Assembly: GCA_045863275.1 (NCBI GenBank)
Contig: BTVB01000005.1
Coordinates: forward strand, 1-64,000
Reading direction: 5' to 3'
Origin: SZUA-318 sp045863275
GTDB taxonomy: Bacteria; Gemmatimonadota; Gemmatimonadetes; Longimicrobiales; Gaopeijiaceae
DNA length: 64,000 bases
The notes beneath the pieces were generated by a model. The model did no database searches. It worked only from the letters and a program-made list of their open reading frames with translations, and had not been told where the DNA came from. The position numbers were made by a program, and so were the translations under genes. This document shows, piece by piece, positions 36,091 through 44,472 of the stretch (position 1 is its first letter; each line of letters starts with the position of its first letter).

Positions 36091-36791
36091 GCACGATCAA
36101 GCGGGACGCGAGGCGGGCGGGGTTGCTGTACCTGCTGCTGGCGTTCGTCGGACCCTTCAACCAGCTGTACCTCCCCGGCCGATACATAGTCTCCGGCAAC
36201 GCCGCGGAGACCGCCGCGAACCTCGTTGCCGGGGCGACGCTCTGGCGGTTCGGAGCCTTCGTCGGCATCGCGTCCAACGTGCTCTTCCTCGCCGTGGCCC
36301 TGAGCCTGTATGCGCTGCTCGTCGGTGTGGATCGCAAGCAGGCGCGGCTGATGCTGGCGCTGGTGGGCGTCGGCGTCGCCGTAGGAGCCGTCAGCGCGGT
36401 CAACCAGGTGGTGCCCCTCGTCCTCCTCGGGAAGGCCGAATACCTGTCCGCTTTCACCCAGGCGCAGCGGGAGGCCCTGGCGATGAGCTTCCTCCGCATC
36501 CAGAGCGTCGGTAACAGCATCGCCATGGCGTTCTGGGGCCTCTGGCTGCTTCCGTTCGGCGCCCTCGTAATCAAGTCGAGGTACTTCCCGAGGATCATCG
36601 GGATTCTGCTGGTCGTCGGCTGCTTTGCCTACCTGGCACTATCGTTCACATTGATCGTCCTGCCGACGTACGCGGGGGACGTGAACCGGGTGGCCATGCC
36701 CCTCTATGCCGTGGGAGAGGTTTCGATGATCCTCTGGCTGCTCGTGAAGGGCGCGAGAGAACCGGACGCCCACATCGCCGGCGTGGGGTGA
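36087..36791 (+). CDS. DUF4386 multi-pass membrane protein
   Basis: A 234-residue protein with the family opening RDARRAGLLYLLLAFVGPFN and about six helices including LFLAVALSLYALLVG and GFWLLPFGALVIKS-like segments, ending before the charged REPDAHIAGVG tail. DUF4386 proteins are membrane proteins of unknown role. ATGA overlap with the permease. The first of three DUF4386 genes inside this region. Confidence 0.82.
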   Translation: MSTIKRDARRAGLLYLLLAFVGPFNQLYLPGRYIVSGNAAETAANLVAGATLWRFGAFVGIASNVLFLAVALSLYALLVGVDRKQARLMLALVGVGVAVGAVSAVNQVVPLVLLGKAEYLSAFTQAQREALAMSFLRIQSVGNSIAMAFWGLWLLPFGALVIKSRYFPRIIGILLVVGCFAYLALSFTLIVLPTYAGDVNRVAMPLYAVGEVSMILWLLVKGAREPDAHIAGVG

Positions 36792-36946
36792 GGGACCTGG
36801 CGCGGACCCCTCGCTCCCGCGACCGGTTCCGACGCTCACCTCGACCGGGGACGCAGTCCTCGAGGAAGCCATCCGCCGGTTGCGCTCGGGCTTCCATGAG
36901 TCGTGCAAGGCCGTGCGTCGTGTCGACCACCCCCGGGACGAGAAGC

Positions 36947-37567
36947 ATGCCGACCGCGTGTGTGCTGAGCTGTGCCGCGATGGTATTGGCCATGGGTTCC
37001 CGTCCGAGGGAGATCGGGGCCCAGACGTGGAACGACACGACGGCATGTCGGCAGGAGACCCTGGGGGGAAGAGTCGGGCAGGGCGAGTCGTTCGAGGCTG
37101 GAATCGGCGGGGGCCTGTCCTTCCGCCTGGATCCGCATGCAGGGGGAGGAGAACCGCAGGGATGGACGATCAGAGTGGTCCCGGAGACCGGGCCGGACAC
37201 CGACTACTCCTGGGTCGCCACGCCACCCTACCGGCACTGGAACGCGCGGTACCTCGATACCAGCTATGGGCTGTCCGCGGCGGAGGCACTCGCGCGGACA
37301 CCACGGGACTTCTGGTTCGTAGCGTCCCCGCGCGACTACGAGGTGGCGACCGAGGCGTTGGAGGTGCTGCTGTGGCCCCATTCGCACGCACAAGCCGTGG
37401 TGGACGCTGCCGGCGAACGATTGGCCGGGGTGACGAGGTATCCCGGAACGTTGTGGGTGGTAGACGGCTCGGTGACGTCCGCGGGTGGCGCGCATCCGAA
37501 CGCGGCAATCGAATGGCTGGAATTCCGTGTGCAGCTCTGTGTGCCCACGGGTGGTCGGATGCACTGA
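36947..37567 (+). CDS. Exported protein of unknown function
   Basis: A 206-residue protein with a likely signal peptide (MPTACVLSCAAMVLAMG, ending about GAQT). Beta-rich body with repeated aromatic residues (PETGPDTDYSWVATPP, RHWNARYLDTSYG, EALARTPRDFWFV) and a closing EWLEFRVQLCVP. No family recognised. The ATG at 36947 is chosen because the signal starts there, although the ribosome site is weak. It lies alone between the DUF4386 gene and a convergent lipoprotein gene. Confidence 0.62.
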   Translation: MPTACVLSCAAMVLAMGSRPREIGAQTWNDTTACRQETLGGRVGQGESFEAGIGGGLSFRLDPHAGGGEPQGWTIRVVPETGPDTDYSWVATPPYRHWNARYLDTSYGLSAAEALARTPRDFWFVASPRDYEVATEALEVLLWPHSHAQAVVDAAGERLAGVTRYPGTLWVVDGSVTSAGGAHPNAAIEWLEFRVQLCVPTGGRMH

Positions 37568-37580
37568 GTGTGAATCGGCG

Positions 37581-38240
37581 TCAGCGGACCCGTCTCGCCC
37601 CGAGGACATCGATCTGGTCGACGGCCCATCCGCTCGGGTCGATGAGTTCGGGGCTGTTGAGGAGGTCCACGCGGGTCCGGTAGGTGCCGGACTCCACCGC
37701 CATGGGGCCGGACAGCGCGCGCGCGACCCGGTCGCCCACGCGCGTGGGCACCCAACGGTACTCGACCTCGTAGATCTTCCGTACGTCGTTCATGGGGTCG
37801 GGGCCGTGGAACGACGCCGCGAGGAGCTCCCGTCGGGACACGGGGATCCCCCAAACGTGGGCCTTCGACGTGGGGGAGCAACTGGCCGCTTCCGCCCTCC
37901 CTTCCTCCGTCAGCGTGACCCGCCACGCGGGCTCGCGCGTGCCGGTCCGGTTTCCCCACCCGACCTGCTCCAGGCGGACGTAGCCGAACTCCGCGGCCGC
38001 ACGGAGGAGCGCGGTCTCCTGTCGGTAGGCCAGCACCCAGGCGCCATGCTCCAGCCAGCGACAGCTGGGCCCACTCCACTTTTCGGAGGCGAGGAGCGCA
38101 GCGACGGCTGCCGAATCGCGGGCCGCCGAAGGGTCCACGAGGCCGTCCGGTGAGCCTCCGATCTCGTCAGGGAGTGGCTCCCGTGCGTCGCATCCGCAGA
38201 ACAGAAGCACGCACGCGAGCCCGACAACAGCGCATCTCAC
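37581..38240 (-). CDS. Lipoprotein of unknown function
   Basis: A 219-residue protein starting at GTG 38240, with a lipobox-type signal (VGLACVLLFCGC). Body residues such as EKWSGPSCRWLEHGAWV and REPAWRVTLTEEGRAEA are not matched to a family; RYWVPTRV-type strands suggest a beta-rich domain. It overlaps the small membrane protein upstream (GTGA). A longer frame upstream would hide the lipobox. Confidence 0.65.
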   Translation of the reverse strand: MRCAVVGLACVLLFCGCDAREPLPDEIGGSPDGLVDPSAARDSAAVAALLASEKWSGPSCRWLEHGAWVLAYRQETALLRAAAEFGYVRLEQVGWGNRTGTREPAWRVTLTEEGRAEAASCSPTSKAHVWGIPVSRRELLAASFHGPDPMNDVRKIYEVEYRWVPTRVGDRVARALSGPMAVESGTYRTRVDLLNSPELIDPSGWAVDQIDVLGARRVR

Positions 38241-38515
38241 CCGCGAGGCCCTCCGAATATCATGGATCCCAGGCCGACCACAGATAGCACGATGAGCACC
38301 GGATAGAGCACGATCAGGTCGGCTCTTATGTTGCACTCCCCACTGCACAGGATGCGCAGTGAGACGCCCAATTCGTACAACGCATAGGCAGCCCAGGCCA
38401 CAGCCGCCACGACGCCCGAGCGGCGCCGGCCGCGTGCGGCGCACGCAAGAAAGAAGGCGGACGGGACCAGCGCCAGGAGCGGGAACCGCACGAGGAGGGT
38501 CCAGAGGTTGTTCAC
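38237..38515 (-). CDS. Small membrane protein of unknown function
   Basis: A 92-residue protein with two or three helices (FPLLALVPSAFFLACAA, GVVAAVAWAAYALYELG, ADLIVLYPVLIVLSVVGL). GTG 38515 starts after a DUF4386 gene on the same strand; it is coupled by GTGA to the lipoprotein. No family recognised. Confidence 0.55.
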   Translation of the reverse strand: MNNLWTLLVRFPLLALVPSAFFLACAARGRRRSGVVAAVAWAAYALYELGVSLRILCSGECNIRADLIVLYPVLIVLSVVGLGSMIFGGPRG

Positions 38516-38564
38516 GGCAGGAGGGCCGTCACCGCACCCGGGGTCGAACGTCCTTGCATCCCCA

Positions 38565-39284
38565 CTACGAGGCGGGAGAGGCGGCCCGGGCCCGCCAGCG
38601 TACCTCATCGACACCCACCACCAGAAGCCAACCGATGAGCGCGAGGGCGCCGAGGATCGCAACCGGGAGGATCAACCCGACGAGGCTGTCGCCGAGGGGC
38701 GGCCAGAGGTAGGTCAACCAGCCAAGCCCGCCGAGGAGGGACAGTGCCCCCAGGGCGCGGGGCAGGTATCCGCTCCGGATGATCAGGTGGCCCGAGATCA
38801 CCGAGTGGAGACCGAAGAAGACGACGGCGATGACCTCGGACTGGTGGTTGAGTCTGAGGAGCAGGAGCGCCAGCCCTTCCGCCCCCCCCGCACCGAAGTC
38901 CCGGATAGGGTGGGCGCCACTCAGGATGAGGAGCGGTGCGAAGTAGAACACGCGCCCCACGGTCTTCACCACACAGCCTACCAGGCCGAACGAGGTCGCC
39001 AGGATGGCCGCTCGCCGACCGGCGGGCCGGAGGAGGTCGTAGAGAAGGGCCGTCATCCCCACCTGGCAGGCCATCTCGAGGAGATACAACGTGAAGCCGA
39101 GGCGGTAGAGGCGTTCGTCGGCCAGCACGTTTGCCGCCGTCCCCGCCGCGTCGCTCAACGAGATCATCCGGTCCGCGATCAGACCCTGGGCGAGTCCGCC
39201 AAGCACGACGGTGGCCAGGTACAGTGCCCCGATCGTGCGGGCAAGGGCCCTGGGGGATCCTCCTCCGGACGTCGTCTCTTGCAT
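38565..39284 (-). CDS. DUF4386 multi-pass membrane protein
   Basis: A 239-residue DUF4386-like protein starting at ATG 39284 with an excellent GGGAGGCGGG ribosome site. It shows ALARTIGALYLATVVLGGLAQ at the start, then RLGFTLYLLEMACQVGMTALLY and EVIAVVFFGLHSVISGHL. Function unknown. Probably co-transcribed with the small membrane protein and the lipoprotein downstream. Confidence 0.8.
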   Translation of the reverse strand: MQETTSGGGSPRALARTIGALYLATVVLGGLAQGLIADRMISLSDAAGTAANVLADERLYRLGFTLYLLEMACQVGMTALLYDLLRPAGRRAAILATSFGLVGCVVKTVGRVFYFAPLLILSGAHPIRDFGAGGAEGLALLLLRLNHQSEVIAVVFFGLHSVISGHLIIRSGYLPRALGALSLLGGLGWLTYLWPPLGDSLVGLILPVAILGALALIGWLLVVGVDEVRWRARAASPAS

Positions 39285-39487
39285 ACACCCGCCTCCCAAA
39301 TGTGAGCAGGTCCCTACCGGTGATCGGCCGCACGTTGCGGAACGATCTTCGCGCAACAGCAGAACGGCTCCCCGCCGAAGATACCCCGCCACGGGCGGCG
39401 CCGTCTTGGACGTTCTTGGTGGGCTTGACGGTGGCCGGGCGGTGTTGGCATCCATCGACACACACCGCAACTCAGGAGCGCAGGCGC

Positions 39488-40096
39488 ATGATCAGCCGGG
39501 TCGCGGGGGCCGTCCGGAGGGCCTCACGCTACTCCATCACCATCTTCGTCACCTACGCCTGCTCCGCAGGCGTTGGTGCCGCAATGGTCCATTCGGGGAA
39601 CCGGTTCGCGCTTGCTCGCCGTGATGCGATTGTGGCGGCGGCCAGCCGGGACAAGATCAGCACCGACTACCGGGCCGGGCGCCGCTACCGGGCGGCGTTG
39701 CGCGATGCCGCGGCCAACTTCGGCCTGGCCGCCCTGCCCCAGACCGTGACCGGTCTCACGATCGTGATGCCGTACGCCACCGTGTCCCGCCAGGGATGGA
39801 TCGGCGGGATCGTATCGGTGGATGGTCGACACGCGAGCAGACTCCGATCTCCCCGGGGTGCATCCTACTACGTAGGGGTTCTTCTTCTCCAGTTCCTCGC
39901 CTTCTCCGTGTGCATCGGCGGCGGGGTGCGATGCGGCGTGGCGCTCTATGAGGAGAACAGGGAAGTCGGATGGCGTTTCTGGAGGTATCGGCTCGCCCGA
40001 ACCAGCGTGAGCGACCTCGCGTTGGTCGTCTGCGCGTCCGTTCCGCTGTTCTTGCTCGCTTCCACGTTCGAGTTCCTCGTCTCGGCGAACGTATGA
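39488..40096 (+). CDS. Membrane protein, SpoIIM-like at best
   Basis: A 202-residue protein with an N-terminal helix (SITIFVTYACSAGVGAAMV), a hydrophilic region and C-terminal helices. The pattern GASYYVGVLLLQFLAFSVCIGGGVRCGV and the charged ends resemble SpoIIM/stage II sporulation-type membrane proteins, but the link is weak. ATG 39488 has GGAG upstream. It is followed 13 nt later by the selenoprotein gene on the same strand. Confidence 0.6.
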   Translation: MISRVAGAVRRASRYSITIFVTYACSAGVGAAMVHSGNRFALARRDAIVAAASRDKISTDYRAGRRYRAALRDAAANFGLAALPQTVTGLTIVMPYATVSRQGWIGGIVSVDGRHASRLRSPRGASYYVGVLLLQFLAFSVCIGGGVRCGVALYEENREVGWRFWRYRLARTSVSDLALVVCASVPLFLLASTFEFLVSANV

Positions 40097-40109
40097 CAAG
40101 GAGGAAACG

Positions 40110-40373
40110 ATGGTCCGTGTTCGGATCCAGTCCTGCGCCTATTGAATCACGCGCCTGCACGCCGCCCGTGTGGCGGCCCAGGTGAGACGCGCTTTGGACG
40201 CCGAGGTCGAGGTCATCGGCGGGCCTTACGGAGAATTCAAGGTCTTCATCGACGATGCGCTCGTGCTCGAGGGCGGAGCGCTCGCCGCACTGGGGGTGCT
40301 TCCGTCCTCGGGTACGGTCATCGACGCCATCCGGGAACGCCTGTCGCCTCCCCCGCCGCCGGAAGACGCCTAA
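40110..40373 (+). CDS. Rdx/SelW-type selenoprotein candidate (UGA as Sec at codon 12)
   Basis: Frame of 88 codons beginning at ATG 40110, which has a perfect AAGGAGG ribosome site 5 nt upstream. The codon at 40143-40145 is TGA inside a conserved C-x-x-U position: MVRVRIQSCAY-U-ITRLHAARVAAQ. Downstream the sequence fits the Rdx (SelW/SelT/SelH) family: EVEVIGGPYGEFKVFIDD, then VLPSSGTVIDAIRERL. Cys9 and Sec12 would form the redox pair. A hairpin at 40154-40182 follows the UGA and meets bacterial SECIS rules. If UGA is a stop, the gene is broken, with a GTG at 40170 giving a 67-residue fragment. Confidence 0.75.
40154..40182 (+). promoter_or_regulatory. Candidate bacterial SECIS element
   Basis: Stem CCTG/CAGG plus a perfect 6-bp upper stem GCCGCC/GGCGGC closing on loop CGTGT. 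The loop begins 21 nt after the UGA and has G among its first two bases, as required for SelB recognition in bacteria. It lies within the coding frame, as bacterial SECIS elements do. Confidence 0.65.
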
Positions 40374-40405
40374 GGAGGGACCGCGTGTGCCGGTCGTCGG
40401 CGCGG

Positions 40406-40942
40406 TCACCGGGGCACGATGGCGCCTGTCCGCTGGAACTCGCGCGCGTCCTCCACCAGGTCCAGGTGCGTGCGCACGCCATAGAGGGCCGTCCACCGCA
40501 ACAACGTGTCCGCGAAGAGGTATCCCACCGTCGGCTGGTCAGCCGGGCGGATGAAGCGGAGACGACGCGAACGGCTGGCCAGCCAAAGCGTGTCGCCGCC
40601 GCGGTACTCCACGCTCACGCCCATGGCCAGGAGCGAGTCCATCGCGGACCCGAGGTGATAGGAAAGGTCGTCGAGGGCGGCCGCGAGTCCTTCGTCGGCC
40701 TCGAGGCTGTCGTTCGACACCACCGGGTGGAAGGCGACGATCGTGGTGCCGGTGAGCGTCACCCAGGCGGAATCCGGAGCGCTCGCGAAGCCCGAGTCGA
40801 CGGCCTGGGACTCCGTCGACACCGCGCGCTCGGGCCCGGAGGCGTCCGGATCCGGCGCGGCCGCGTTGCATCCGCCCATCACGAGGATGCCCGCAAGCAG
40901 GGGCCTCCTCCCACGCCGCAGGACCGACTCCATCCCGTTCAA
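40406..40942 (-). CDS. Lipoprotein of unknown function
   Basis: A 178-residue protein with a lipobox (VMGGC). The body (WVTLTGTTIVAFHPVVSND, GSAMDSLLAMGVSVEYRGG) resembles small exported proteins of unknown role. TTG 40942 overlaps the AraC stop (TTGA); ATG 40933 is an alternative start. It is the last gene of a PLP enzyme-DUF4386-AraC-lipoprotein operon. Confidence 0.65.
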   Translation of the reverse strand: MNGMESVLRRGRRPLLAGILVMGGCNAAAPDPDASGPERAVSTESQAVDSGFASAPDSAWVTLTGTTIVAFHPVVSNDSLEADEGLAAALDDLSYHLGSAMDSLLAMGVSVEYRGGDTLWLASRSRRLRFIRPADQPTVGYLFADTLLRWTALYGVRTHLDLVEDAREFQRTGAIVPR

Positions 40943-41769
40943 GAGGCGTTGCGTGAGCCTCCCGCGAACACCGCGGGGGTCACACCGAGAAGGCGCCGAA
41001 AGTGACGGTGGAGATGGCTCTGGTCGGCGAAACCCACTGCGGCCGCGACAGCGGACGGCGTCTGGCCGGCGCGGAGGAGGTGTGCAGCTCGTTGCACCCG
41101 CAGCTGCGTGAGATAGCGGTGCGGGGGGACGCCCACCGCCCGGCGGAAGGCACGCAGGACGGCATATTGGGTCAGGCCCGTGGCCCGAGTGAGGTCACCC
41201 AGGGTGATGCGGTCGGAAAGATGGTCGTGGAGGTACTCGATCAGCGTCTGAACCGCATCATCGGATGGGCGAGGTCGGAGTACCGCACGCCTCCCGGCGC
41301 CGTGGCGCCGCAGCATGGTGACGAGAACCTCGGTGACGGCGCTCTCGGCGGCGAGGGAGTCGGGCGATCGTTCGCAGCACCGATGAGCCGCAAGGAAGGC
41401 ACCGACGAGCTCGGCGTCGTCGATGGAGAGGCCGGAAGTGAGCGCGTAGTCCGCCGCCTCGAGCCCGGCGAGACGCGCCATTTCGGCCATCAGGTCGGCA
41501 CTCGGGTACATGGCCCGATAGTGCCAGGCCGATCCCGACACACGCGCCCCCGTGTGCACCTCTCCGACCGGGACAAGCGTAAGGCGTAGCTCCGGCACGA
41601 TCACGTTGGCCCCACGGTACCACGACCCGTGGGCACCGCGCTCATCCACGCAGACCACGTAGGTGTCGTGGAAATGCCGTGGGAAGCTCTGGCGCACGTA
41701 GCGCGCGCTGAGGATGCCCAACTGGTGGGAGGGTACGACCCGCCACGTCGCCCGTTCGGTTCCGGTCAT
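40939..41769 (-). CDS. AraC-family transcriptional regulator
   Basis: A 276-residue regulator: N-terminal cupin-like ligand domain (about residues 15-110, HFHDTYVVCV as the cupin His strand) and a C-terminal double HTH (about 170-265) with the AraC signature LTQYAVLRAFRRAVGVPPHRYLTQLR and GFADQSHLHRHFRRLLGVTP. ATG 41769, 10 nt after the DUF4386 gene. Its place inside the decarboxylase operon suggests it controls it in response to a small ligand. Confidence 0.9.
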   Translation of the reverse strand: MTGTERATWRVVPSHQLGILSARYVRQSFPRHFHDTYVVCVDERGAHGSWYRGANVIVPELRLTLVPVGEVHTGARVSGSAWHYRAMYPSADLMAEMARLAGLEAADYALTSGLSIDDAELVGAFLAAHRCCERSPDSLAAESAVTEVLVTMLRRHGAGRRAVLRPRPSDDAVQTLIEYLHDHLSDRITLGDLTRATGLTQYAVLRAFRRAVGVPPHRYLTQLRVQRAAHLLRAGQTPSAVAAAVGFADQSHLHRHFRRLLGVTPAVFAGGSRNAS

Positions 41770-41779
41770 CGCCGAGGGC

Positions 41780-42463
41780 TCATGTCAGGCGCTCTTCGGT
41801 CCGCTCGTCGAAGCCGCGAGCGATGAGGCGCACTGCCAGGGCGGGGTGGCTCAACGCGAGCACCATCGCCATGATCGGGTTGCTTCCGACGCCCAGGAGC
41901 GCCGGAAGGGATACGCCCGTGATGTGGAGCGCCGCAGCCGTCACGCCGAAGGCGGCCAGTACGCGCGGGACCAGGCGGGCGCGCCATAGCGCGGAATAGA
42001 ACACGATCATCCACGCGCCGACGGCGAGCAGCAGCAGGTAGTGCGAGGTCCGCCTCGTTGCGGCTGCCCAGGATCCCAACACATCCAGAGTCGGGCCGGC
42101 CACCAGGGTGTCCGACACGTGTGCCCGGCTGAGGGAGAGCATTCCCATCACGTGCACGTTGTCGCTCGCCTGGAGCATGACCATGCCGGCCCCGAGGATG
42201 ATCAGCCAGGGTGACAGGGCCGGACTGGACGTCCGTAGTCGGGGATGGAGTGCGATGCTCAAGGCGGTCGTGAGTACCCCGTTTCCCAGAAGGAGGAGCA
42301 GAGCCCAGCGGATCGGGGTCGCAGCGGCGGCTGCCGTCACGAGGTAGTCCGGCGTGGCGACCGCGCCCATCATGATGAAAGGTACGATGAGTCCGGCGAG
42401 CTGGACGAGGAGCAGGATGCCCATGATCCGGCCCGGCCGGTGGCTCTTCGATGCCGGCATCAT
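41780..42463 (-). CDS. DUF4386-like multi-pass membrane protein
   Basis: A 227-residue protein with about six helices, beginning RIMGILLLVQLAGLIVPFIMMGAV. The start lies at ATG 42463, overlapping the decarboxylase stop (ATGA) with GGAGGG upstream; ATG 42460 is a close alternative. It resembles DUF4386 more weakly than the two others. Coupled to the decarboxylase upstream and to AraC downstream. Confidence 0.7.
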   Translation of the reverse strand: MMPASKSHRPGRIMGILLLVQLAGLIVPFIMMGAVATPDYLVTAAAAATPIRWALLLLLGNGVLTTALSIALHPRLRTSSPALSPWLIILGAGMVMLQASDNVHVMGMLSLSRAHVSDTLVAGPTLDVLGSWAAATRRTSHYLLLLAVGAWMIVFYSALWRARLVPRVLAAFGVTAAALHITGVSLPALLGVGSNPIMAMVLALSHPALAVRLIARGFDERTEERLT

Positions 42464-43941
42464 TCCCTCCCGCCGCGAACGGCGCCCGTTGGGCCTCTCG
42501 CGCTCTCGCGAGCCGTGTCCAGTTCGTGGAGCAGTATGTCGACGTCGTGACGGGTCGTGCGGTGGTTCGCGACGCAGGCGCGGATCGCAGCCGTTCCGTC
42601 CGGCATCCGGGCGAGCGAGACCCAACTCAGGCCTTGCCTGTTCACCGCGGCGACGATTTCCTCGGCGCACCTGGCGTCGTTGCCCCGCCCGTCACGGAAG
42701 CACACGACGGGAAGCGGCGTCCGGTTCAGCACGCGCCAGCCGCGATCCGGCAGGAGGCGCCTGAGGCGGTCGGCCAGGACGAAGTTGCCGTGGATGGCGT
42801 CCTCGATGCCGGCCCAGCCGGCAGTGATCAGGGTCATGAGGATCTTGAGTCCGTTGAACCGCCGCGACCACTGGAGGGACTCCTGGTACGGCTCCGTCAC
42901 CGGATCGTCGGAAGGACCCGCGGGCAGGTAGCGAGGCGTCGTGCTGAAAGCCGATCGGAGCGCGCCCACGCGGCGGGACAAGTAGACGCCGGCCCCCATA
43001 GGCGAGCTCAACCACTTGTGGGGGTCCAGCGTGAGCGAGTCCGACAGGGGGAGTCCGATCACCGCCTCACGGTGACGGGTCGTGAGCGCCGCGGCTCCGG
43101 CCCACGCCGCGTCGGCATGGAGCCAGAGCCCCTGACGACGCGCCACATCGGCGATTGCCGGCAGGGGATCGACACCACCGCTCGCAGTCGACCCCACGGT
43201 TGCGATCACCAGGAATGGCGTCCAACCGCACCGGCGATCCTCCGCGAGGCATCGCCGCAATGCCTCGATGTCCATCCGGGGTCGGTCGTCGCAGGGCACC
43301 CACCGCAGGGACGACTCACCGAGGCCGGAGACCCTTGCTGCCTTACGCCAGCTGTCGTGCGCGTCCACCGACAAGTAGATGCTCGGGCGGCGGGGGACGG
43401 CCTGGAGGCCCTCGGTGAGCGCGTCCGGCCAGGTGTGGTAGAGCGCGGCGAGCAGCCCCGTGAGATTCGCCTCCGACCCGCCCGACGTGATCGTCCCCTC
43501 GATCTCGCCCACCGGGTAGCCGAGGCGTGTCCCCAGGGTACGCACTACCCACTGCTCGGCTTCGACCCCGAACGGAGCGTGACCCCAACTCGCGAGCTGA
43601 GGATTGAACCCCGAAGCCAGGGCGTCCGCGATGACGCCGATGTCGCTGGGTGCGGGGACGAAGAGGCCGAAGTACCGGGGATGGGCTGCGTGCAGTTGGT
43701 CCTCCGAGAGGCCCTCGGCGACGAAGCGAAGCGCGGCATCGGGCGTCATCGGGGCCAGCGCGTCCAGGCGATCGAACCGCTGCCGCACGCGCTCAGGAGG
43801 AGAATCCGGCGCGATCCGGCGATGCGCGATGTCGTTTCGATGGCCCTCGAGCACGTCGGTCACCTCTTCCCAGAGTCGGCGACGCGTAGGCGCGTCGAGA
43901 TCGAGGGCGGTCGCCCCGGGTGGAGGTGTCTGTGCTTCCAT
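42460..43941 (-). CDS. Group II PLP-dependent decarboxylase
   Basis: A 493-residue fold-type I enzyme of the aromatic amino-acid/glutamate decarboxylase group. The PLP Lys is K309 in DPHKW; HADAAW gives the pyridine-N Asp (D277); GTITSGGSEANL matches the phosphate-binding Gly-Ser region. The ATG at 43941 opens the family start. Substrate cannot be read: related enzymes act on tryptophan, DOPA or glutamate. First gene of the minus-strand operon, divergent from the third PadR gene. It would work in the cytoplasm. Confidence 0.85.
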   Translation of the reverse strand: MEAQTPPPGATALDLDAPTRRRLWEEVTDVLEGHRNDIAHRRIAPDSPPERVRQRFDRLDALAPMTPDAALRFVAEGLSEDQLHAAHPRYFGLFVPAPSDIGVIADALASGFNPQLASWGHAPFGVEAEQWVVRTLGTRLGYPVGEIEGTITSGGSEANLTGLLAALYHTWPDALTEGLQAVPRRPSIYLSVDAHDSWRKAARVSGLGESSLRWVPCDDRPRMDIEALRRCLAEDRRCGWTPFLVIATVGSTASGGVDPLPAIADVARRQGLWLHADAAWAGAAALTTRHREAVIGLPLSDSLTLDPHKWLSSPMGAGVYLSRRVGALRSAFSTTPRYLPAGPSDDPVTEPYQESLQWSRRFNGLKILMTLITAGWAGIEDAIHGNFVLADRLRRLLPDRGWRVLNRTPLPVVCFRDGRGNDARCAEEIVAAVNRQGLSWVSLARMPDGTAAIRACVANHRTTRHDVDILLHELDTARESARGPTGAVRGGRE

Positions 43942-44103
43942 CCCGCACAAGCTGAGGCAGCAGCGATACGCGCGTCTTGGAGGATCTTGTCGATCCCGCT
44001 CTTCCTTGTCGGCCGTCTTCCCCGCTTGTGCCGACCCGTCAGGTATGCGAACATCTCTGGGTTCCCCATAGGAGTCGATGAAACGCGGTCCGTGGGTCGG
44101 ACG

Positions 44104-44118
44104 TATGGGTATACCATA
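44104..44118. promoter_or_regulatory. Candidate PadR operator (third pair)
   Basis: TATGG and CCATA arms with a 5-nt centre lie directly before the GGAGGG ribosome site of the third PadR gene, and could also cover the divergent decarboxylase promoter. Confidence 0.45.
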
Positions 44119-44127
44119 GGAGGGTAG

Positions 44128-44472
44128 ATGGGCGGGAAACAAGACATTCAACCGGGCACCCTCGCCCTCATGATCCTGACGACGTTGGATGTCCTGGGGC
44201 CGTTGCACGGCTACGGGATCGCACGGCGGATCGAGGAAACCAGCAGGGGCCGAGTGACCTTGAACTACGGCACGCTCTACCCAGCCCTCCTCAGACTCGA
44301 GCAGGAGGGATTCGTGTCGGCGTCGTGGGGTCAGTCGGAGAACAACCGACGGGCCAAGTTCTACGAGCTCACGCCGTCGGGACGAAAAGAACTGGCTCGC
44401 GAAGCCCACGCCTGGCACCAAACGGCAGATCTGATCGCGGCGTTCTTCGGCATGAGGAACGAAGCGGTATGA
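44128..44472 (+). CDS. PadR-family transcriptional regulator (third)
   Basis: A 114-residue PadR protein of the permease-associated group: IQPGTLALMILTTLDVLGPLHGYG, then LNYGTLYPALLRLEQEGFVS (recognition helix), FYELTPSGRKEL, and a C-terminal helix. ATG 44128 has AGGAGGG upstream. The stop overlaps the permease start (ATGA). Confidence 0.9.
   Translation: MGGKQDIQPGTLALMILTTLDVLGPLHGYGIARRIEETSRGRVTLNYGTLYPALLRLEQEGFVSASWGQSENNRRAKFYELTPSGRKELAREAHAWHQTADLIAAFFGMRNEAV

Noticed and set aside
40170..40373. 67-codon frame starting at GTG 40170
   Set aside because: It lacks a ribosome site and starts in the middle of a conserved helix; the Shine-Dalgarno at 40,098-40,104 belongs to the longer frame through the UGA.
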